A stretch of DNA of 64,000 bases. It comes from Escherichia sp. E4742. GTDB lineage: Bacteria; Pseudomonadota; Gammaproteobacteria; Enterobacterales; Enterobacteriaceae. This document shows, one piece after another, positions 16,884 to 26,524 of this stretch. Each line of letters starts with the position of its first letter. Positions within the stretch are counted from its first letter, which is position 1. Under the pieces are notes generated by a model. That model made no database searches, had not been told where the DNA came from, and saw nothing but the letters and a program-made list of their open reading frames with translations. The DNA lies in assembly GCF_005843885.1 (NCBI RefSeq), contig NZ_CP040443.1, positions 3,782,001 to 3,846,000 on the forward strand, in the 5' to 3' direction. Both the position numbers and the translations under genes were made by a program.

Positions 16884-17930
16884 TTACACTCCGGATTCGC
16901 GAAAATGGATATCGCTGACTGCGCGCAAACGCTCTGCTGCCTGTTCTGCCGTCAGATCACGCTGGGTTTCTGCCAGCATTTCATAACCGACCATAAATTT
17001 ACGTACGGTGGCGGAGCGCAGCAGAGGCGGATAAAAGTGCGCGTGCAACTGCCAGTGTTGATTCTCTTCGCCATTAAACGGCGCGCCGTGCCAGCCCATA
17101 GAGTAGGGGAAGGAGCACTGGAAGAGGTTGTCATAACGACTGGTCAGCTTTTTCAACGCCAGCGCCAGATCGCTGCGCTGGGCGTCGGTCAAATCGGTGA
17201 TCCGTAAAACGTGGGCTTTGGGCAGCAGTAGCGTTTCGAACGGCCAGGCAGCCCAGTAAGGCACTACGGCTAACCAGTGTTCGGTTTCGACAACGGTACG
17301 GCTACCGTCTGCCAGCTCGCGCTGAACATAATCCACCAGCATTGGCGATTTCTGCTCGGCAAAATATTCTTTTTGCAGGCGGTCTTCGCGCTCAGCTTCG
17401 TTAGGCAGAAAGCTATTTGCCCAAATCTGTCCGTGCGGATGCGGGTTAGAGCAGCCCATCGCCGCGCCTTTGTTTTCAAAGACCTGCACCCATGGGTATG
17501 TTTTCCCCAGTTCTGCGGTTTGCTCCTGCCAGGTTTTGACGATTTCCGTCAATGCGGCAACGCTTAACTCTGGCAGGGTTTTACTGTGATCCGGTGAAAA
17601 ACAGATCACCCGGCTGGTGCCGCGAGCGCTCTGGCAACGCATCAGCGGATCGTTGCTTCCCGGGGCGTCTGGCGTGTCGGACATCAACGCCGCAAAGTCA
17701 TTGGTAAAAACGTAAGTCCCGGTGTAATCGGGGTTTTTATCGCCTGTCACCCGCACATTACCTGCGCAGAGAAAGCAATCTGGATCGTGCGCAGGCAACA
17801 CCTGTTTGGCTGGCGTTTCCTGCGCCCCCTGCCAGGGGCGCTTAGCGCGGTGCGGTGAAACCAGAATCCATTGCCCGGTGAGCGGGTTGTAGCGGCGATG
17901 TGGATGATCAACGGGATTAAATTGCGTCAT
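16884..17930 (-). CDS. galT: GalT, galactose-1-phosphate uridylyltransferase
   Basis: 348-residue enzyme that exchanges UMP between UDP-glucose and galactose 1-phosphate. The active site NPHPHGQIWA carries the nucleophilic histidine (H166 in E. coli numbering). Structural metal-binding residues include CFLCAGN near the N-terminus and the later HFYPPLL. Lies 9 bases after galE and 3 bases before galK. Confidence 0.98.
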   Translation of the reverse strand: MTQFNPVDHPHRRYNPLTGQWILVSPHRAKRPWQGAQETPAKQVLPAHDPDCFLCAGNVRVTGDKNPDYTGTYVFTNDFAALMSDTPDAPGSNDPLMRCQSARGTSRVICFSPDHSKTLPELSVAALTEIVKTWQEQTAELGKTYPWVQVFENKGAAMGCSNPHPHGQIWANSFLPNEAEREDRLQKEYFAEQKSPMLVDYVQRELADGSRTVVETEHWLAVVPYWAAWPFETLLLPKAHVLRITDLTDAQRSDLALALKKLTSRYDNLFQCSFPYSMGWHGAPFNGEENQHWQLHAHFYPPLLRSATVRKFMVGYEMLAETQRDLTAEQAAERLRAVSDIHFRESGV

Positions 17931-17939
17931 GGTCGTTCC

Positions 17940-18956
17940 TTAATCGGGATATCCCTGTGGATGGCGTGACTGCCAGTGCCAGGTGTCCTGCGCCATTTCA
18001 TCGAGTGTGCGCGTTACGCGCCAGTTCAGTTCGCGATCGGCTTTGCTGGCGTCCGCCCAGTAGGCCGGAAGGTCGCCCTCGCGACGCGGTGCAAAATGAT
18101 AGTTAACCGGTTTGCCACAGGCTTTGCTGAAGGCATTAACCACGTCCAGCACGCTGCTACCTACGCCTGCGCCGAGGTTGTAGATGTGTACGCCTGGCTT
18201 GTTCGCCAGTTTTTCCATCGCCACGACGTGGCCGTCTGCCAGGTCCATTACGTGGATGTAATCGCGCACGCCAGTACCGTCTTCGGTCGGATAATCGTTA
18301 CCAAAAATAGCCAGAGAATCGCGACGGCCTACGGCAACCTGGGCAATGTACGGCATCAGGTTATTCGGAATGCCTTGCGGATCTTCGCCCATATCGCCCG
18401 ACGGGTGCGCGCCAACAGGGTTGAAGTAGCGCAGCAGGGCAATGCTCCAGTCCGGCTGGGCTTTTTGCAGGTCGGTGAGGATCTGTTCCACCATCAGCTT
18501 GCTTTTGCCGTAAGGGCTTTGCGGTGTGCCGGTCGGGAAGCTTTCAACGTATGGAATTTTGGGCTGATCGCCATAGACGGTGGCGGAGGAGCTGAAGATA
18601 AAGTTTTTGACGTTAGCGGCGCGCATGGCGCTAATCAGGCGCAGAGTGCCGTTGACGTTGTTGTCGTAATATTCCAGCGGTTTTTGTACCGATTCGCCAA
18701 CGGCTTTCAGCCCGGCGAAGTGGATCACGGTGTCGATAGCGTGATCGTGCAGGATCTCGGTCATCAACGCTTCGTTACGGATATCGCCTTCAACAAACGT
18801 TGGATGTTTGCCGCCTAAACGCTCGATAACAGGCAATACGCTGCGCTTACTGTTACAGAGGTTATCAAGAATGATGACATCATGACCGTTTTGCAGTAAT
18901 TGCACACAGGTATGACTTCCAATGTAACCGCTACCACCGGTAACCAGAACTCTCAT
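17940..18956 (-). CDS. galE: GalE, UDP-glucose 4-epimerase
   Basis: 338-residue short-chain dehydrogenase-type epimerase that interconverts UDP-galactose and UDP-glucose with bound NAD. The N-terminal Rossmann motif VTGGSGYIGSH, the SSSATVYG segment and the catalytic YGKSK are present. The ATG at 18956 (MRVLVTGG) is used; an in-frame ATG 14 codons upstream falls in the promoter leader. The internal operator OI lies inside the first codons of this gene. First gene of galETKM. Confidence 0.98.
   Translation of the reverse strand: MRVLVTGGSGYIGSHTCVQLLQNGHDVIILDNLCNSKRSVLPVIERLGGKHPTFVEGDIRNEALMTEILHDHAIDTVIHFAGLKAVGESVQKPLEYYDNNVNGTLRLISAMRAANVKNFIFSSSATVYGDQPKIPYVESFPTGTPQSPYGKSKLMVEQILTDLQKAQPDWSIALLRYFNPVGAHPSGDMGEDPQGIPNNLMPYIAQVAVGRRDSLAIFGNDYPTEDGTGVRDYIHVMDLADGHVVAMEKLANKPGVHIYNLGAGVGSSVLDVVNAFSKACGKPVNYHFAPRREGDLPAYWADASKADRELNWRVTRTLDEMAQDTWHWQSRHPQGYPD
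18922..18937. promoter_or_regulatory. Internal gal operator OI
   Basis: ATGTAACCGCTACCAC (minus strand GTGGTAGCGGTTACAT), the second GalR/GalS site within the start of galE. Together with OE at 19035 it allows the known repression loop. Confidence 0.92.
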
Positions 18957-18987
18957 AATTCGCTCCATTAGGCTTATGGTATGAAAT

Positions 18988-18999
18988 AACCATAGCATA
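18988..18999 (-). promoter_or_regulatory. gal promoters P1 and P2 (-10 regions)
   Basis: On the minus strand TATGGTT (18994-18988, P1) and TATGCTA (18999-18993, P2), the two overlapping -10 elements of the classical gal promoter, five bases apart. Confidence 0.88.
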
Positions 19000-19012
19000 A
19001 CAAAGATGCGAA

Positions 19013-19034
19013 AAGTGTGACATGGAATAAATTA
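19013..19034 (-). promoter_or_regulatory. CRP site of the gal promoter
   Basis: Minus-strand sequence contains ATTCCATGTCACACTTTT, the known gal CRP site around -41.5 of P1, placed between OE and the -10 elements. Confidence 0.88.
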
Positions 19035-19050
19035 GTGGAATCGTTTACAC
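19035..19050. promoter_or_regulatory. External gal operator OE
   Basis: GTGGAATCGTTTACAC (minus strand GTGTAAACGATTCCAC), the GalR/GalS operator immediately upstream of the CRP site. Confidence 0.95.
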
Positions 19051-19165
19051 AAGAATTTAGCCGTTTTTTATGCGCGATTAAGTGATTATAAAACAGAGGG
19101 TTTGTGAATGATTGCGCTTTTTATCTGAAAAAAAGATGCGGTTTCATACCTAGATGCGTCTAGCC

Positions 19166-19202
19166 CTGTGCCGGATAAAGCGTTTACGCCGCATCCGGCA
19201 CA
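19166..19202. repeat. Single REP element
   Basis: TGCCGGATAAAGCG...CGCATCCGGCA palindrome between the gal promoter and the modF stop. The remaining part of 19051-19217 is AT-rich and shows no gene. Confidence 0.8.
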
Positions 19203-19217
19203 GTCAGCATTACCGAC

Positions 19218-20690
19218 TCAGTTTATTTTTGTCAGCGCATAGCGATAAAGGTCACCGTCCGGCACGAACTCCAGACGATGGGTAATACAGGCTGGCGCAT
19301 CTTCAGCGTGGTGCGAAACAAACAACAATTGCGTTTCACCTTCGCTAATCAGCACATCAACAAAACGGCGGATAAGCTGGCGATTGAGCGGATCAAGCCC
19401 CTGCAATGGTTCATCAAGAATAAGCAACGTCGGATGTTTCACCAGCGCGCGGACGATCAGCGCCAGGCGTTGTTGCCCCCAAGAAAGACTATGGAAAGGA
19501 GCGTCTGCGGTGCGTTTATCAATGCCGAGAATATCCAGCCACTGCTGCACCAGTTTTTGCTGGCGATCCGAAACGGCCTGATAAATGCCAATCGAATCAA
19601 AATAGCCAGAAAGGATCACATTACGCACGGTAGTGCTGACCCGGTAATCCAGATGCAAACTACTGCTGACGTAACCGATATGCTTTTTAATATCCCAGAT
19701 GGTTTCGCCGCTGCCGCGACGTCGTCCGAAAAGTGTCAAATCGTTGCTGTAACCTTGCGGATGATCGCCAGTAATCAGGCTTAATAATGTTGATTTTCCC
19801 GCGCCATTTGGCCCGATAATTTGCCAGTGTTCGCCAGGATTCACCTGCCAGCTAAGGTTATTAAGAATGGGGCGATCGTTATAAGAAACCACACCATTGT
19901 TCAGCACAATGCGCGGTTCGTTGGCGGGTAAGGCGTGACGTGCTGAAGGTTCATCCGGCTCCGGCAGTTGCACACCTTCAAGCTGTTCGCTATGCGCCAG
20001 TTGCGCGACGAGTGTTTGCTGGAGCAGTTCCTCTTTAGCGCCAGTTTCCGCTAACGTGCAATCCGCCAGCACGCCAGCAAACTGGACAAATTCCGGGATC
20101 TCATCGAAGCGATTGAGCACCAGTACCAGAGTAATACCGGACTGATGTAACGAGGCGAGTAGCTCAGCCAGCTGCTGACGTGAGGCAACATCCAGGCCAT
20201 CGAACGGCTCATCAAGAATCAATAAGTCAGGCTCCGACATCAGCGCCTGACACAACAGGGTTTTTCGCGTCTCGCCAGTGGAAAGATATTTAAAACGTCG
20301 GTCGAGCAGGGCGGTAATGCCGAACTGCTGCGCCAGTTGCGCGCAACGCGGTGCATCCTTAGCTTCATCCTGAATGATCTCAGCCGTGGTGCGCCCGGTG
20401 TCATCTTCGCCAGGGCCGAGCATATCGGTGTTATTCCGCTGCCATTCGTCACTGACGAGCTTTTGCAATTGCTCGAAGGAGAGACGAGTGATGTGGGAAA
20501 ACTGGCTTTGCCGTTCACCTTTCAAAAGCGGAAGTTCACCGGCCAGCGCGCGGGCCAGCGCCGACTTCCCGCTTCCATTCGAACCGACAAACGCCCAACT
20601 ATCGCCCGCGTTTAACGTTAGCTGAGGCAATTGCAGCGTTTTTGTGTCGCTAAGACGAAACGTGCCTTGCAAAATTCGCAACGATGACAT
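19218..20690 (-). CDS. modF: ModF, double ABC ATPase of the molybdate locus
   Basis: 490-residue protein made of two ABC ATPase domains in tandem with no membrane segments. The first has Walker A GSNGSGKSALARAL, signature LSTGE and ILDEPFDG; the second has GPNGAGKSTLLSL, LSWGQQ and ILDEPLQG. It is co-transcribed with modE and related to photorepair-type ABC proteins; its precise role in molybdate handling is unsettled. The start at 20690 (MSSLRILQG) gives the E. coli length; an ATG four codons upstream is less likely. Confidence 0.95.
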   Translation of the reverse strand: MSSLRILQGTFRLSDTKTLQLPQLTLNAGDSWAFVGSNGSGKSALARALAGELPLLKGERQSQFSHITRLSFEQLQKLVSDEWQRNNTDMLGPGEDDTGRTTAEIIQDEAKDAPRCAQLAQQFGITALLDRRFKYLSTGETRKTLLCQALMSEPDLLILDEPFDGLDVASRQQLAELLASLHQSGITLVLVLNRFDEIPEFVQFAGVLADCTLAETGAKEELLQQTLVAQLAHSEQLEGVQLPEPDEPSARHALPANEPRIVLNNGVVSYNDRPILNNLSWQVNPGEHWQIIGPNGAGKSTLLSLITGDHPQGYSNDLTLFGRRRGSGETIWDIKKHIGYVSSSLHLDYRVSTTVRNVILSGYFDSIGIYQAVSDRQQKLVQQWLDILGIDKRTADAPFHSLSWGQQRLALIVRALVKHPTLLILDEPLQGLDPLNRQLIRRFVDVLISEGETQLLFVSHHAEDAPACITHRLEFVPDGDLYRYALTKIN

Positions 20691-20757
20691 TTTATATCCC
20701 ATTTTTTGCAGCGATTACTGACAGGGATACGTGTTTCATAACAAATTGTCAACACGC

Positions 20758-21546
20758 TTAGCACAGTGTGGCGATAATCACGCTGTCGGCATTAAAGTAG
20801 GCCGTGACATTCTGTCCTTGCTCAAGAGAAGCCGCTTCATTTACCGGCACCGTGGCGCACAGGGTTTGCCCGTCGGGTAGCGCCATTAATACTTCGCACT
20901 GTTCTGCGCCGCGCTCTATATGGCGAATAATGCCCGGCAATTGGTTGTCGGCACTCTGGGCTACGGTGTCATCCTGGGTAATGTTCACCCACGGCGCTTT
21001 CAGCAGAATCAACACTTCTTTACCTTCATCCAGCCCCAGACGCGCGCCACTTTGCGCGGTAATCGCGACTTTCAGACGTGTTTTACCATCGGCCAGTAAG
21101 ACATCAACATGCTGTTGAACGTCATCATGATCGCGGGCGGTGATGGTGCCGAACCACTGGTTGCGGGCGCTGGTCTGCAGTGAAAAACGTGAGATAGCTG
21201 CCAGCAGGCTGTTCAGCGGCAGGGCGTCATCGTCACTTAATACATCAAAGGCTTTTTGCTGGATCTGGGCGAGCAGATCGTAAAGCTGAATCAGTCGTTG
21301 ACCATAGCGAGTCAGCATCGCGCCGCCGCCGCCTTTCCCGCCTGTTGCGCGCTCAACCAACGTATGTTCGCTTAACTGATTCATTTCGTTAATGGCATCC
21401 CAGGCGCTTTTATAGCTGATACCGGCATCTTTCGCTCCCTGGCTAATGGAACCGGAAAGCGCAATGTGTTTTAGTAGCGAAATGCGGCGTGGGTCGGCAA
21501 AGAGCTTTTGTTGAAGCTTAAGGGTGAGAAGGATTTCGGCCTGCAT
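20758..21546 (-). CDS. modE: ModE, molybdate-responsive transcription regulator
   Basis: 262-residue dimeric regulator. The N-terminal winged helix-turn-helix (about 15-110) contains SISQGAKDAGISYKSAWDAIN. Two C-terminal Mop domains (about 125-260) bind molybdate, seen as TSARNQWFGTI and a second repeat with LCATVPVNEAASLEQG. Holo-ModE represses modABC and activates moaA; matching sites are present at 21948 and 44114 in this window. First gene of modE-modF, divergent from acrZ. Confidence 0.97.
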   Translation of the reverse strand: MQAEILLTLKLQQKLFADPRRISLLKHIALSGSISQGAKDAGISYKSAWDAINEMNQLSEHTLVERATGGKGGGGAMLTRYGQRLIQLYDLLAQIQQKAFDVLSDDDALPLNSLLAAISRFSLQTSARNQWFGTITARDHDDVQQHVDVLLADGKTRLKVAITAQSGARLGLDEGKEVLILLKAPWVNITQDDTVAQSADNQLPGIIRHIERGAEQCEVLMALPDGQTLCATVPVNEAASLEQGQNVTAYFNADSVIIATLC

Positions 21547-21548
21547 AA

Positions 21549-21824
<276 letters not shown>

Positions 21825-21830
21825 TTCCCT

Positions 21831-21864
21831 GAATGCCCGCTTAGTCGGGCATTTTCTTTTTTCT
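21831..21864 (+). terminator. Terminator after acrZ
   Basis: AATGCCCGC-TTAGTC-GGGCATT hairpin followed by TTCTTTTTT, a few bases past the acrZ stop. Confidence 0.88.
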
Positions 21865-21947
21865 CAACTTCCTGCTTTTCCTGCCGATATTTTTTCTAAC
21901 TACCTCTCAAAGGTTAACAATAACTGCTGGGAAAATTCTGAATCAGT

Positions 21948-21971
21948 CGTTATATTGTTGCCTACATAACG
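21948..21971. promoter_or_regulatory. ModE operator of modABC
   Basis: Arms CGTTATAT (21948-21955) and TACATAACG (21963-21971) around a 7-base spacer, 20 bases before the modA start. This matches the known ModE-molybdate site of the E. coli mod promoter. Confidence 0.9.
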
Positions 21972-21990
21972 TCACATGAAGGGGTTACCA

Positions 21991-22764
21991 ATGGCTCGTA
22001 AATGGTTGAACTTGTTTGCCGGAGCGGCGCTCTCTTTAACTCTTGCAGGCAATGCGCTGGCAGACGAAGGGAAGATTACAGTTTTTGCGGCAGCATCACT
22101 GACCAACGCAATGCAGGACATCGCTACGCAGTATAAGAAAGAGAAAGGCGTGGACGTCGTTTCTTCTTTCGCCTCGTCTTCTACCCTGGCTCGTCAGATT
22201 GAAGCGGGTGCGCCTGCGGATCTGTTTATTTCTGCCGATCAGAAATGGATGGATTATGCGGTTGATAAAAAAGCGATCGACACCGCCACGCGTCAGACAT
22301 TGCTCGGCAATAGCCTGGTCGTTGTAGCACCGAAAACCAGTGCACAGCAAGATTTCACCATCGACAGTAAAACCAACTGGACTTCACTGCTGAATGGCGG
22401 TCGCCTGGCCGTTGGTGATCCGGAACATGTTCCCGCTGGCATTTATGCGAAAGAAGCACTGCAAAAACTGGGCGCATGGGATACGCTTTCTCCGAAACTG
22501 GCTCCGGCGGAAGATGTTCGTGGGGCGCTGGCGCTGGTCGAACGCAATGAAGCGCCGCTGGGCATTGTTTACGGTTCTGACGCGGTTGCCAGCAAAGGGG
22601 TAAAAGTGGTCGCCACCTTCCCGGAAGATTCGCATAAAAAAGTGGAATATCCGATTGCCGTCGTGGAAGGGCATAACAACGCGACAGTGAAAGCATTTTA
22701 CGATTATCTGAAGGGACCGCAGGCTGCGGAAATCTTTAAACGTTACGGATTTACAACTAAGTAA
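21991..22764 (+). CDS. modA: ModA, periplasmic molybdate-binding protein
   Basis: 257-residue solute-binding protein of the ModABC importer, binding molybdate or tungstate. A signal peptide ends at ALA (residue 24), giving mature DEGKITVFAAASL. Oxyanion-binding segments FAAASLTNAM and SFASSSTLARQI are intact. The ATG at 21991 is used; the ATG five codons upstream lies between the operator and a better start. Its stop overlaps the modB start by one base. Confidence 0.97.
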   Translation: MARKWLNLFAGAALSLTLAGNALADEGKITVFAAASLTNAMQDIATQYKKEKGVDVVSSFASSSTLARQIEAGAPADLFISADQKWMDYAVDKKAIDTATRQTLLGNSLVVVAPKTSAQQDFTIDSKTNWTSLLNGGRLAVGDPEHVPAGIYAKEALQKLGAWDTLSPKLAPAEDVRGALALVERNEAPLGIVYGSDAVASKGVKVVATFPEDSHKKVEYPIAVVEGHNNATVKAFYDYLKGPQAAEIFKRYGFTTK

Positions 22765-23453
22765 TGATACTGACCGATCCAGAATGGCAGGCGGTTTTAT
22801 TAAGCCTGAAAGTTTCTTCCCTGGCTGTGCTGTTTAGCCTGCCGTTTGGGATCTTTTTTGCCTGGTTACTGGTGCGTTGCACTTTTCCGGGCAAAGCTCT
22901 GCTCGACAGCGTACTGCATCTACCGCTGGTGTTACCGCCCGTGGTTGTCGGCTACTTGCTGTTAGTTTCGATGGGACGGCGCGGATTTATCGGTGAACGT
23001 CTGTATGACTGGTTTGGCATTACCTTCGCCTTTAGCTGGCGCGGTGCGGTTCTCGCTGCCGCCGTCATGTCGTTTCCGCTGATGGTGCGAGCAATCCGTC
23101 TGGCGCTGGAAGGCGTTGATGTCAAACTGGAACAGGCCGCAAGAACACTCGGGGCTGGGCGCTGGCGCGTTTTCTTTACTATCACGTTACCGCTGACGTT
23201 GCCGGGAATTATCGTCGGTACAGTACTGGCTTTCGCCCGTTCGCTCGGTGAATTTGGCGCAACCATCACCTTTGTTTCTAACATTCCAGGTGAAACGCGG
23301 ACCATTCCTTCTGCCATGTATACCCTGATCCAGACCCCTGGCGGCGAAAGTGGCGCGGCGAGACTGTGCATTATCTCTATTGCGCTGGCGATGATCTCCC
23401 TGTTGATTTCAGAATGGCTGGCCAGAATCAGCCGTGAACGGGCGGGGCGCTAA
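22764..23453 (+). CDS. modB: ModB, molybdate ABC permease
   Basis: 229-residue membrane subunit with about five transmembrane segments. The EAA loop that contacts ModC is seen as EQAARTLGAGRWRVFFTITLPLTLPG-type sequence around residues 122-147. The start ATG overlaps the modA stop (TAATG), so translation is coupled. It precedes modC by two bases. Confidence 0.97.
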   Translation: MILTDPEWQAVLLSLKVSSLAVLFSLPFGIFFAWLLVRCTFPGKALLDSVLHLPLVLPPVVVGYLLLVSMGRRGFIGERLYDWFGITFAFSWRGAVLAAAVMSFPLMVRAIRLALEGVDVKLEQAARTLGAGRWRVFFTITLPLTLPGIIVGTVLAFARSLGEFGATITFVSNIPGETRTIPSAMYTLIQTPGGESGAARLCIISIALAMISLLISEWLARISRERAGR

Positions 23454-23455
23454 TC

Positions 23456-24514
23456 ATGCTGGAACTGAATTTTTCCCAGACGTTGGGCAACCATTGCCTG
23501 ACCATTAATGAAACGCTACCCGCCAATGGCATCACTGCTATCTTTGGGGTCTCCGGTGCCGGAAAAACTTCGCTGATTAACGCCATTAGTGGACTGACGC
23601 GCCCGCAAAAAGGGCGGATTGTCCTCAATGGTCGGGTACTAAATGATGCCGAAAAAGGGATCTGTCTGACGCCAGAAAAGCGTCGCGTTGGCTATGTGTT
23701 TCAGGATGCACGGCTGTTCCCGCATTACAAAGTGCGTGGCAATCTGCGCTACGGCATGTCGAAAAGTATGGTCGATCAGTTCGATAAGCTGGTGGCGCTT
23801 TTAGGCATTGAACCGTTGCTTGACCGTTTACCTGGCAGCCTGTCCGGTGGCGAAAAACAACGTGTGGCGATTGGTCGGGCATTGCTGACAGCACCGGAAT
23901 TGCTGTTACTGGATGAACCACTGGCGTCGCTGGATCTTCCGCGCAAACGCGAGCTATTGCCTTATCTGCAACGGCTGACGCGGGAAATCAACATTCCGAT
24001 GCTGTATGTCAGTCATTCGCTGGATGAAATCCTCCATCTGGCGGACAAAGTGATGGTATTGGAAAACGGCCAGGTGAAAGCTTTCGGGGCGCTGGAAGAA
24101 GTGTGGGGCAGTAGCGTGATGAATCCGTGGCTGCCGAAAGAACAACAAAGCAGCATTCTGAAAGTAACAGTACTGGAACATCATCCGCGTTACGCAATGA
24201 CCGCGCTGGCGCTGGGCGATCAGCATTTATGGGTTAATAAGCTGGATGAACCGCTGCAAGCCGCGCTACGCATCCGCATCCAGGCTTCCGATGTCTCGCT
24301 GGTTTTACAACCTCCGCAGCAAACCAGCATTCGTAACGTGTTGCGCGCAAAAGTTGTTAATAGCTATGACGACAACGGCCAGGTGGAAGTCGAACTGGAA
24401 GTTGGTGGTAAAACGCTGTGGGCGCGTATCAGCCCGTGGGCCAGAGATGAACTGGCGATCAAACCTGGCCTGTGGCTATACGCGCAAATTAAAAGTGTGT
24501 CGATAACCGCCTGA
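23456..24514 (+). CDS. modC: ModC, molybdate ABC ATPase
   Basis: 352-residue ATPase of the molybdate importer. Walker A GVSGAGKTSL, Q-loop VFQDARLFPH, signature LSGGEKQRVAIGRAL, Walker B LLLLDEPLASLD and the switch histidine in YVSHSLDE are all present. A C-terminal Mop-like domain (about 290-352, NVLRAKVVNSYDD) follows. Last gene of modABC; its stop abuts the convergent ybhA stop. Confidence 0.97.
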   Translation: MLELNFSQTLGNHCLTINETLPANGITAIFGVSGAGKTSLINAISGLTRPQKGRIVLNGRVLNDAEKGICLTPEKRRVGYVFQDARLFPHYKVRGNLRYGMSKSMVDQFDKLVALLGIEPLLDRLPGSLSGGEKQRVAIGRALLTAPELLLLDEPLASLDLPRKRELLPYLQRLTREINIPMLYVSHSLDEILHLADKVMVLENGQVKAFGALEEVWGSSVMNPWLPKEQQSSILKVTVLEHHPRYAMTALALGDQHLWVNKLDEPLQAALRIRIQASDVSLVLQPPQQTSIRNVLRAKVVNSYDDNGQVEVELEVGGKTLWARISPWARDELAIKPGLWLYAQIKSVSITA

Positions 24515-25333
24515 TTAAATCAGGTGGCTATAAATGAACTGGGCAATGCTGTCGGTGGTGTTATCTCCAATCACAATATTGGCGCGTGCTTTTACCGCGT
24601 CATCGGCATTGCCCATCGCTACACCCGTTCCAGCAGCCTCCAGCATACTGATATCATTGAAGTTATCGCCGAATGCGACTACGTTTTCCATCGACCAGCC
24701 TTGCGCCTCAACCCATTTCGTCAGGCGTTTGCCTTTACTGTTGCCGCCGCGCGCAATATCAACCTGATCGTGCCAGGACCATTCACACTCCAGACCCAAC
24801 TCATGTTCAACATGCTTACCAAAATGCTGTAACTGTGGCAGGTCATCGTGCGTCAGAGCGAACTTCCACACGGCGTTAACTTGTTGCGCCGTTTCAGCCA
24901 GAGACGCGACTTGTGTGAAAGTCGGGCGTTGTTCCGGCGGCAAAGTCTGCGCCCAGTTAGACGTGCGAATGACATGTCCGGTCGGATGCTCATAGACCAT
25001 TGCGTCATCCACATACATCAGACCGTGAATGTGGTGTTCATTCAGCATCTCAATGAGTTGCAGGGCTTTCTTAACGGGCATAGGATCAGCTTCCAGCACG
25101 GTTTTTGCATGATAATCATACAAATAGGTGCCATTACAGCAAATAGCAGGTGTATCCAGCGCCAGCGCCTGATAAAAAGGATGAATAGCGACGTGATGGC
25201 GACCCGTGACGATAATCAATTGATAGCCAGCCTCGCGAGCGCGAGCCAGTGCTTCTATCGATGAGGGAAGCAGGGTCTTTTTCGGGGTCAATAAGGTGCC
25301 GTCTAAGTCGAGAGCAATCACGCGTGTGGTCAT
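24515..25333 (-). CDS. ybhA: YbhA, HAD-family phosphatase
   Basis: 272-residue Cof-type haloacid dehalogenase-like phosphatase; E. coli YbhA is known to act on pyridoxal phosphate and several sugar phosphates. Motif I is IALDLDGTLL, motif II IIVTGRHH, motif III a lysine in GNSKGKRL, and motif IV FGDNFNDISML. The cap domain lies between. Ends directly against modC, and is divergent from pgl. Confidence 0.95.
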   Translation of the reverse strand: MTTRVIALDLDGTLLTPKKTLLPSSIEALARAREAGYQLIIVTGRHHVAIHPFYQALALDTPAICCNGTYLYDYHAKTVLEADPMPVKKALQLIEMLNEHHIHGLMYVDDAMVYEHPTGHVIRTSNWAQTLPPEQRPTFTQVASLAETAQQVNAVWKFALTHDDLPQLQHFGKHVEHELGLECEWSWHDQVDIARGGNSKGKRLTKWVEAQGWSMENVVAFGDNFNDISMLEAAGTGVAMGNADDAVKARANIVIGDNTTDSIAQFIYSHLI

Positions 25334-25487
25334 GGCGTTTTCCAGATTAAGGTTAAGAATTTTCGTCTAAGCGAATGGTACACCGATACCACTATCGGAC
25401 AAAATTCTGCGCTTTAATTCAGCATTCACCGCCAAAAGCGACTAATTTTAGCTGTTACAGTCAGTTGCTAAATGCAAAGGAGCATTC

Positions 25488-26483
25488 ATGAAGCAAACAG
25501 TTTATATCGCCAGCCCTGAGAGCCAGCAAATTCACGTCTGGAACCTGAATCATGAAGGCGCACTGACGCTGACACAGGTTGTCGATGTGCCGGGGCAGGT
25601 GCAGCCGATGGTGGTCAGCCCGGACAAACGTTATCTCTACGTTGGCGTTCGCCCTGAGTTTCGCGTCCTGGCGTATCGCATTGCACCAGATGATGGCGCA
25701 CTGACATTTGCCGCAGAGTCGGCGCTGCCGGGTAGCCCGACGCATATTTCCACCGATCACCATGGGCAGTTTGTCTTTGTCGGCTCTTATAATGCGGGTA
25801 ACGTGAGCGTAACGCGACTGGAAGATGGCCTGCCTGTGGGCGTTGTCGATGTGGTTGAGGGGCTGGACGGCTGTCATTCCGCCAATATTTCACCAGATAA
25901 CCGCACCCTGTGGGTTCCGGCATTAAAGCAGGATCGTATTTGCCTGTTTACGGTCAGCGATGACGGTCATCTGGTGGCGCAGGACCTGGCAGAAGTGACT
26001 ACCGTTGAAGGGGCCGGTCCGCGTCATATGGTGTTCCATCCAAACGAACAATATGCATATTGCGTCAATGAGTTAAACAGCTCAGTGGATGTCTGGGAAC
26101 TGAAAGATCCGCACGGCAATATCGAATGTGTCCAGACGCTGGATATGATGCCGGAAAACTTCTCCGACACCCGTTGGGCGGCTGATATTCATATCACCCC
26201 GGATGGTCGTCATTTATACGCCTGTGACCGTACCGCCAGTCTGATTACCGTTTTCAGCGTTTCGGAAGATGGCAGCGTGTTGAGCAAAGAAGGTTTCCAG
26301 CCAACGGAAACCCAGCCGCGCGGCTTTAACGTTGATCACAGTGGCAAGTATCTGATTGCCGCCGGGCAAAAATCTCACCACATCTCAGTTTACGAAATTG
26401 TCGGCGAGCAGGGGCTACTGCATGAAAAAGGTCGCTATGCGGTCGGGCAGGGGCCGATGTGGGTGGTGGTGAACGCACACTAA
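25488..26483 (+). CDS. pgl: Pgl, 6-phosphogluconolactonase
   Basis: 331-residue seven-bladed beta-propeller lactonase (YbhE type) that hydrolyses 6-phosphogluconolactone in the oxidative pentose phosphate pathway. Blade motifs include VVSPDKRYLYVGVR, ISTDHHGQFVFVGSY, ISPDNRTLWVPAL, FHPNEQYAYCVNE and ITPDGRHLYACDR. The ATG at 25488 follows AAAGGAG. Single gene, convergent with ybhD. Confidence 0.97.
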   Translation: MKQTVYIASPESQQIHVWNLNHEGALTLTQVVDVPGQVQPMVVSPDKRYLYVGVRPEFRVLAYRIAPDDGALTFAAESALPGSPTHISTDHHGQFVFVGSYNAGNVSVTRLEDGLPVGVVDVVEGLDGCHSANISPDNRTLWVPALKQDRICLFTVSDDGHLVAQDLAEVTTVEGAGPRHMVFHPNEQYAYCVNELNSSVDVWELKDPHGNIECVQTLDMMPENFSDTRWAADIHITPDGRHLYACDRTASLITVFSVSEDGSVLSKEGFQPTETQPRGFNVDHSGKYLIAAGQKSHHISVYEIVGEQGLLHEKGRYAVGQGPMWVVVNAH

Positions 26484-26491
26484 CCGTTGAG

Positions 26492-26524
26492 TTACCCGGC
26501 GCAGTATTTCCTGCGCCGGGGTAT
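26492..26524. terminator. Stem-loop between pgl and ybhD
   Basis: ACCCGGCGCAG-TATTTC-CTGCGCCGGGGT, a very stable hairpin between convergent genes. No long T-run, so termination strength is uncertain. Confidence 0.6.

Noticed and set aside
17976..18818. 280-residue reading frame antisense to galE
   Set aside because: Typical shadow of a GC-rich coding gene; galE on the other strand is complete and conserved.
18957..18998. Upstream in-frame start for galE
   Set aside because: It falls in the mRNA leader and -10 region of the gal promoters; MRVLVTGG is the established N-terminus.
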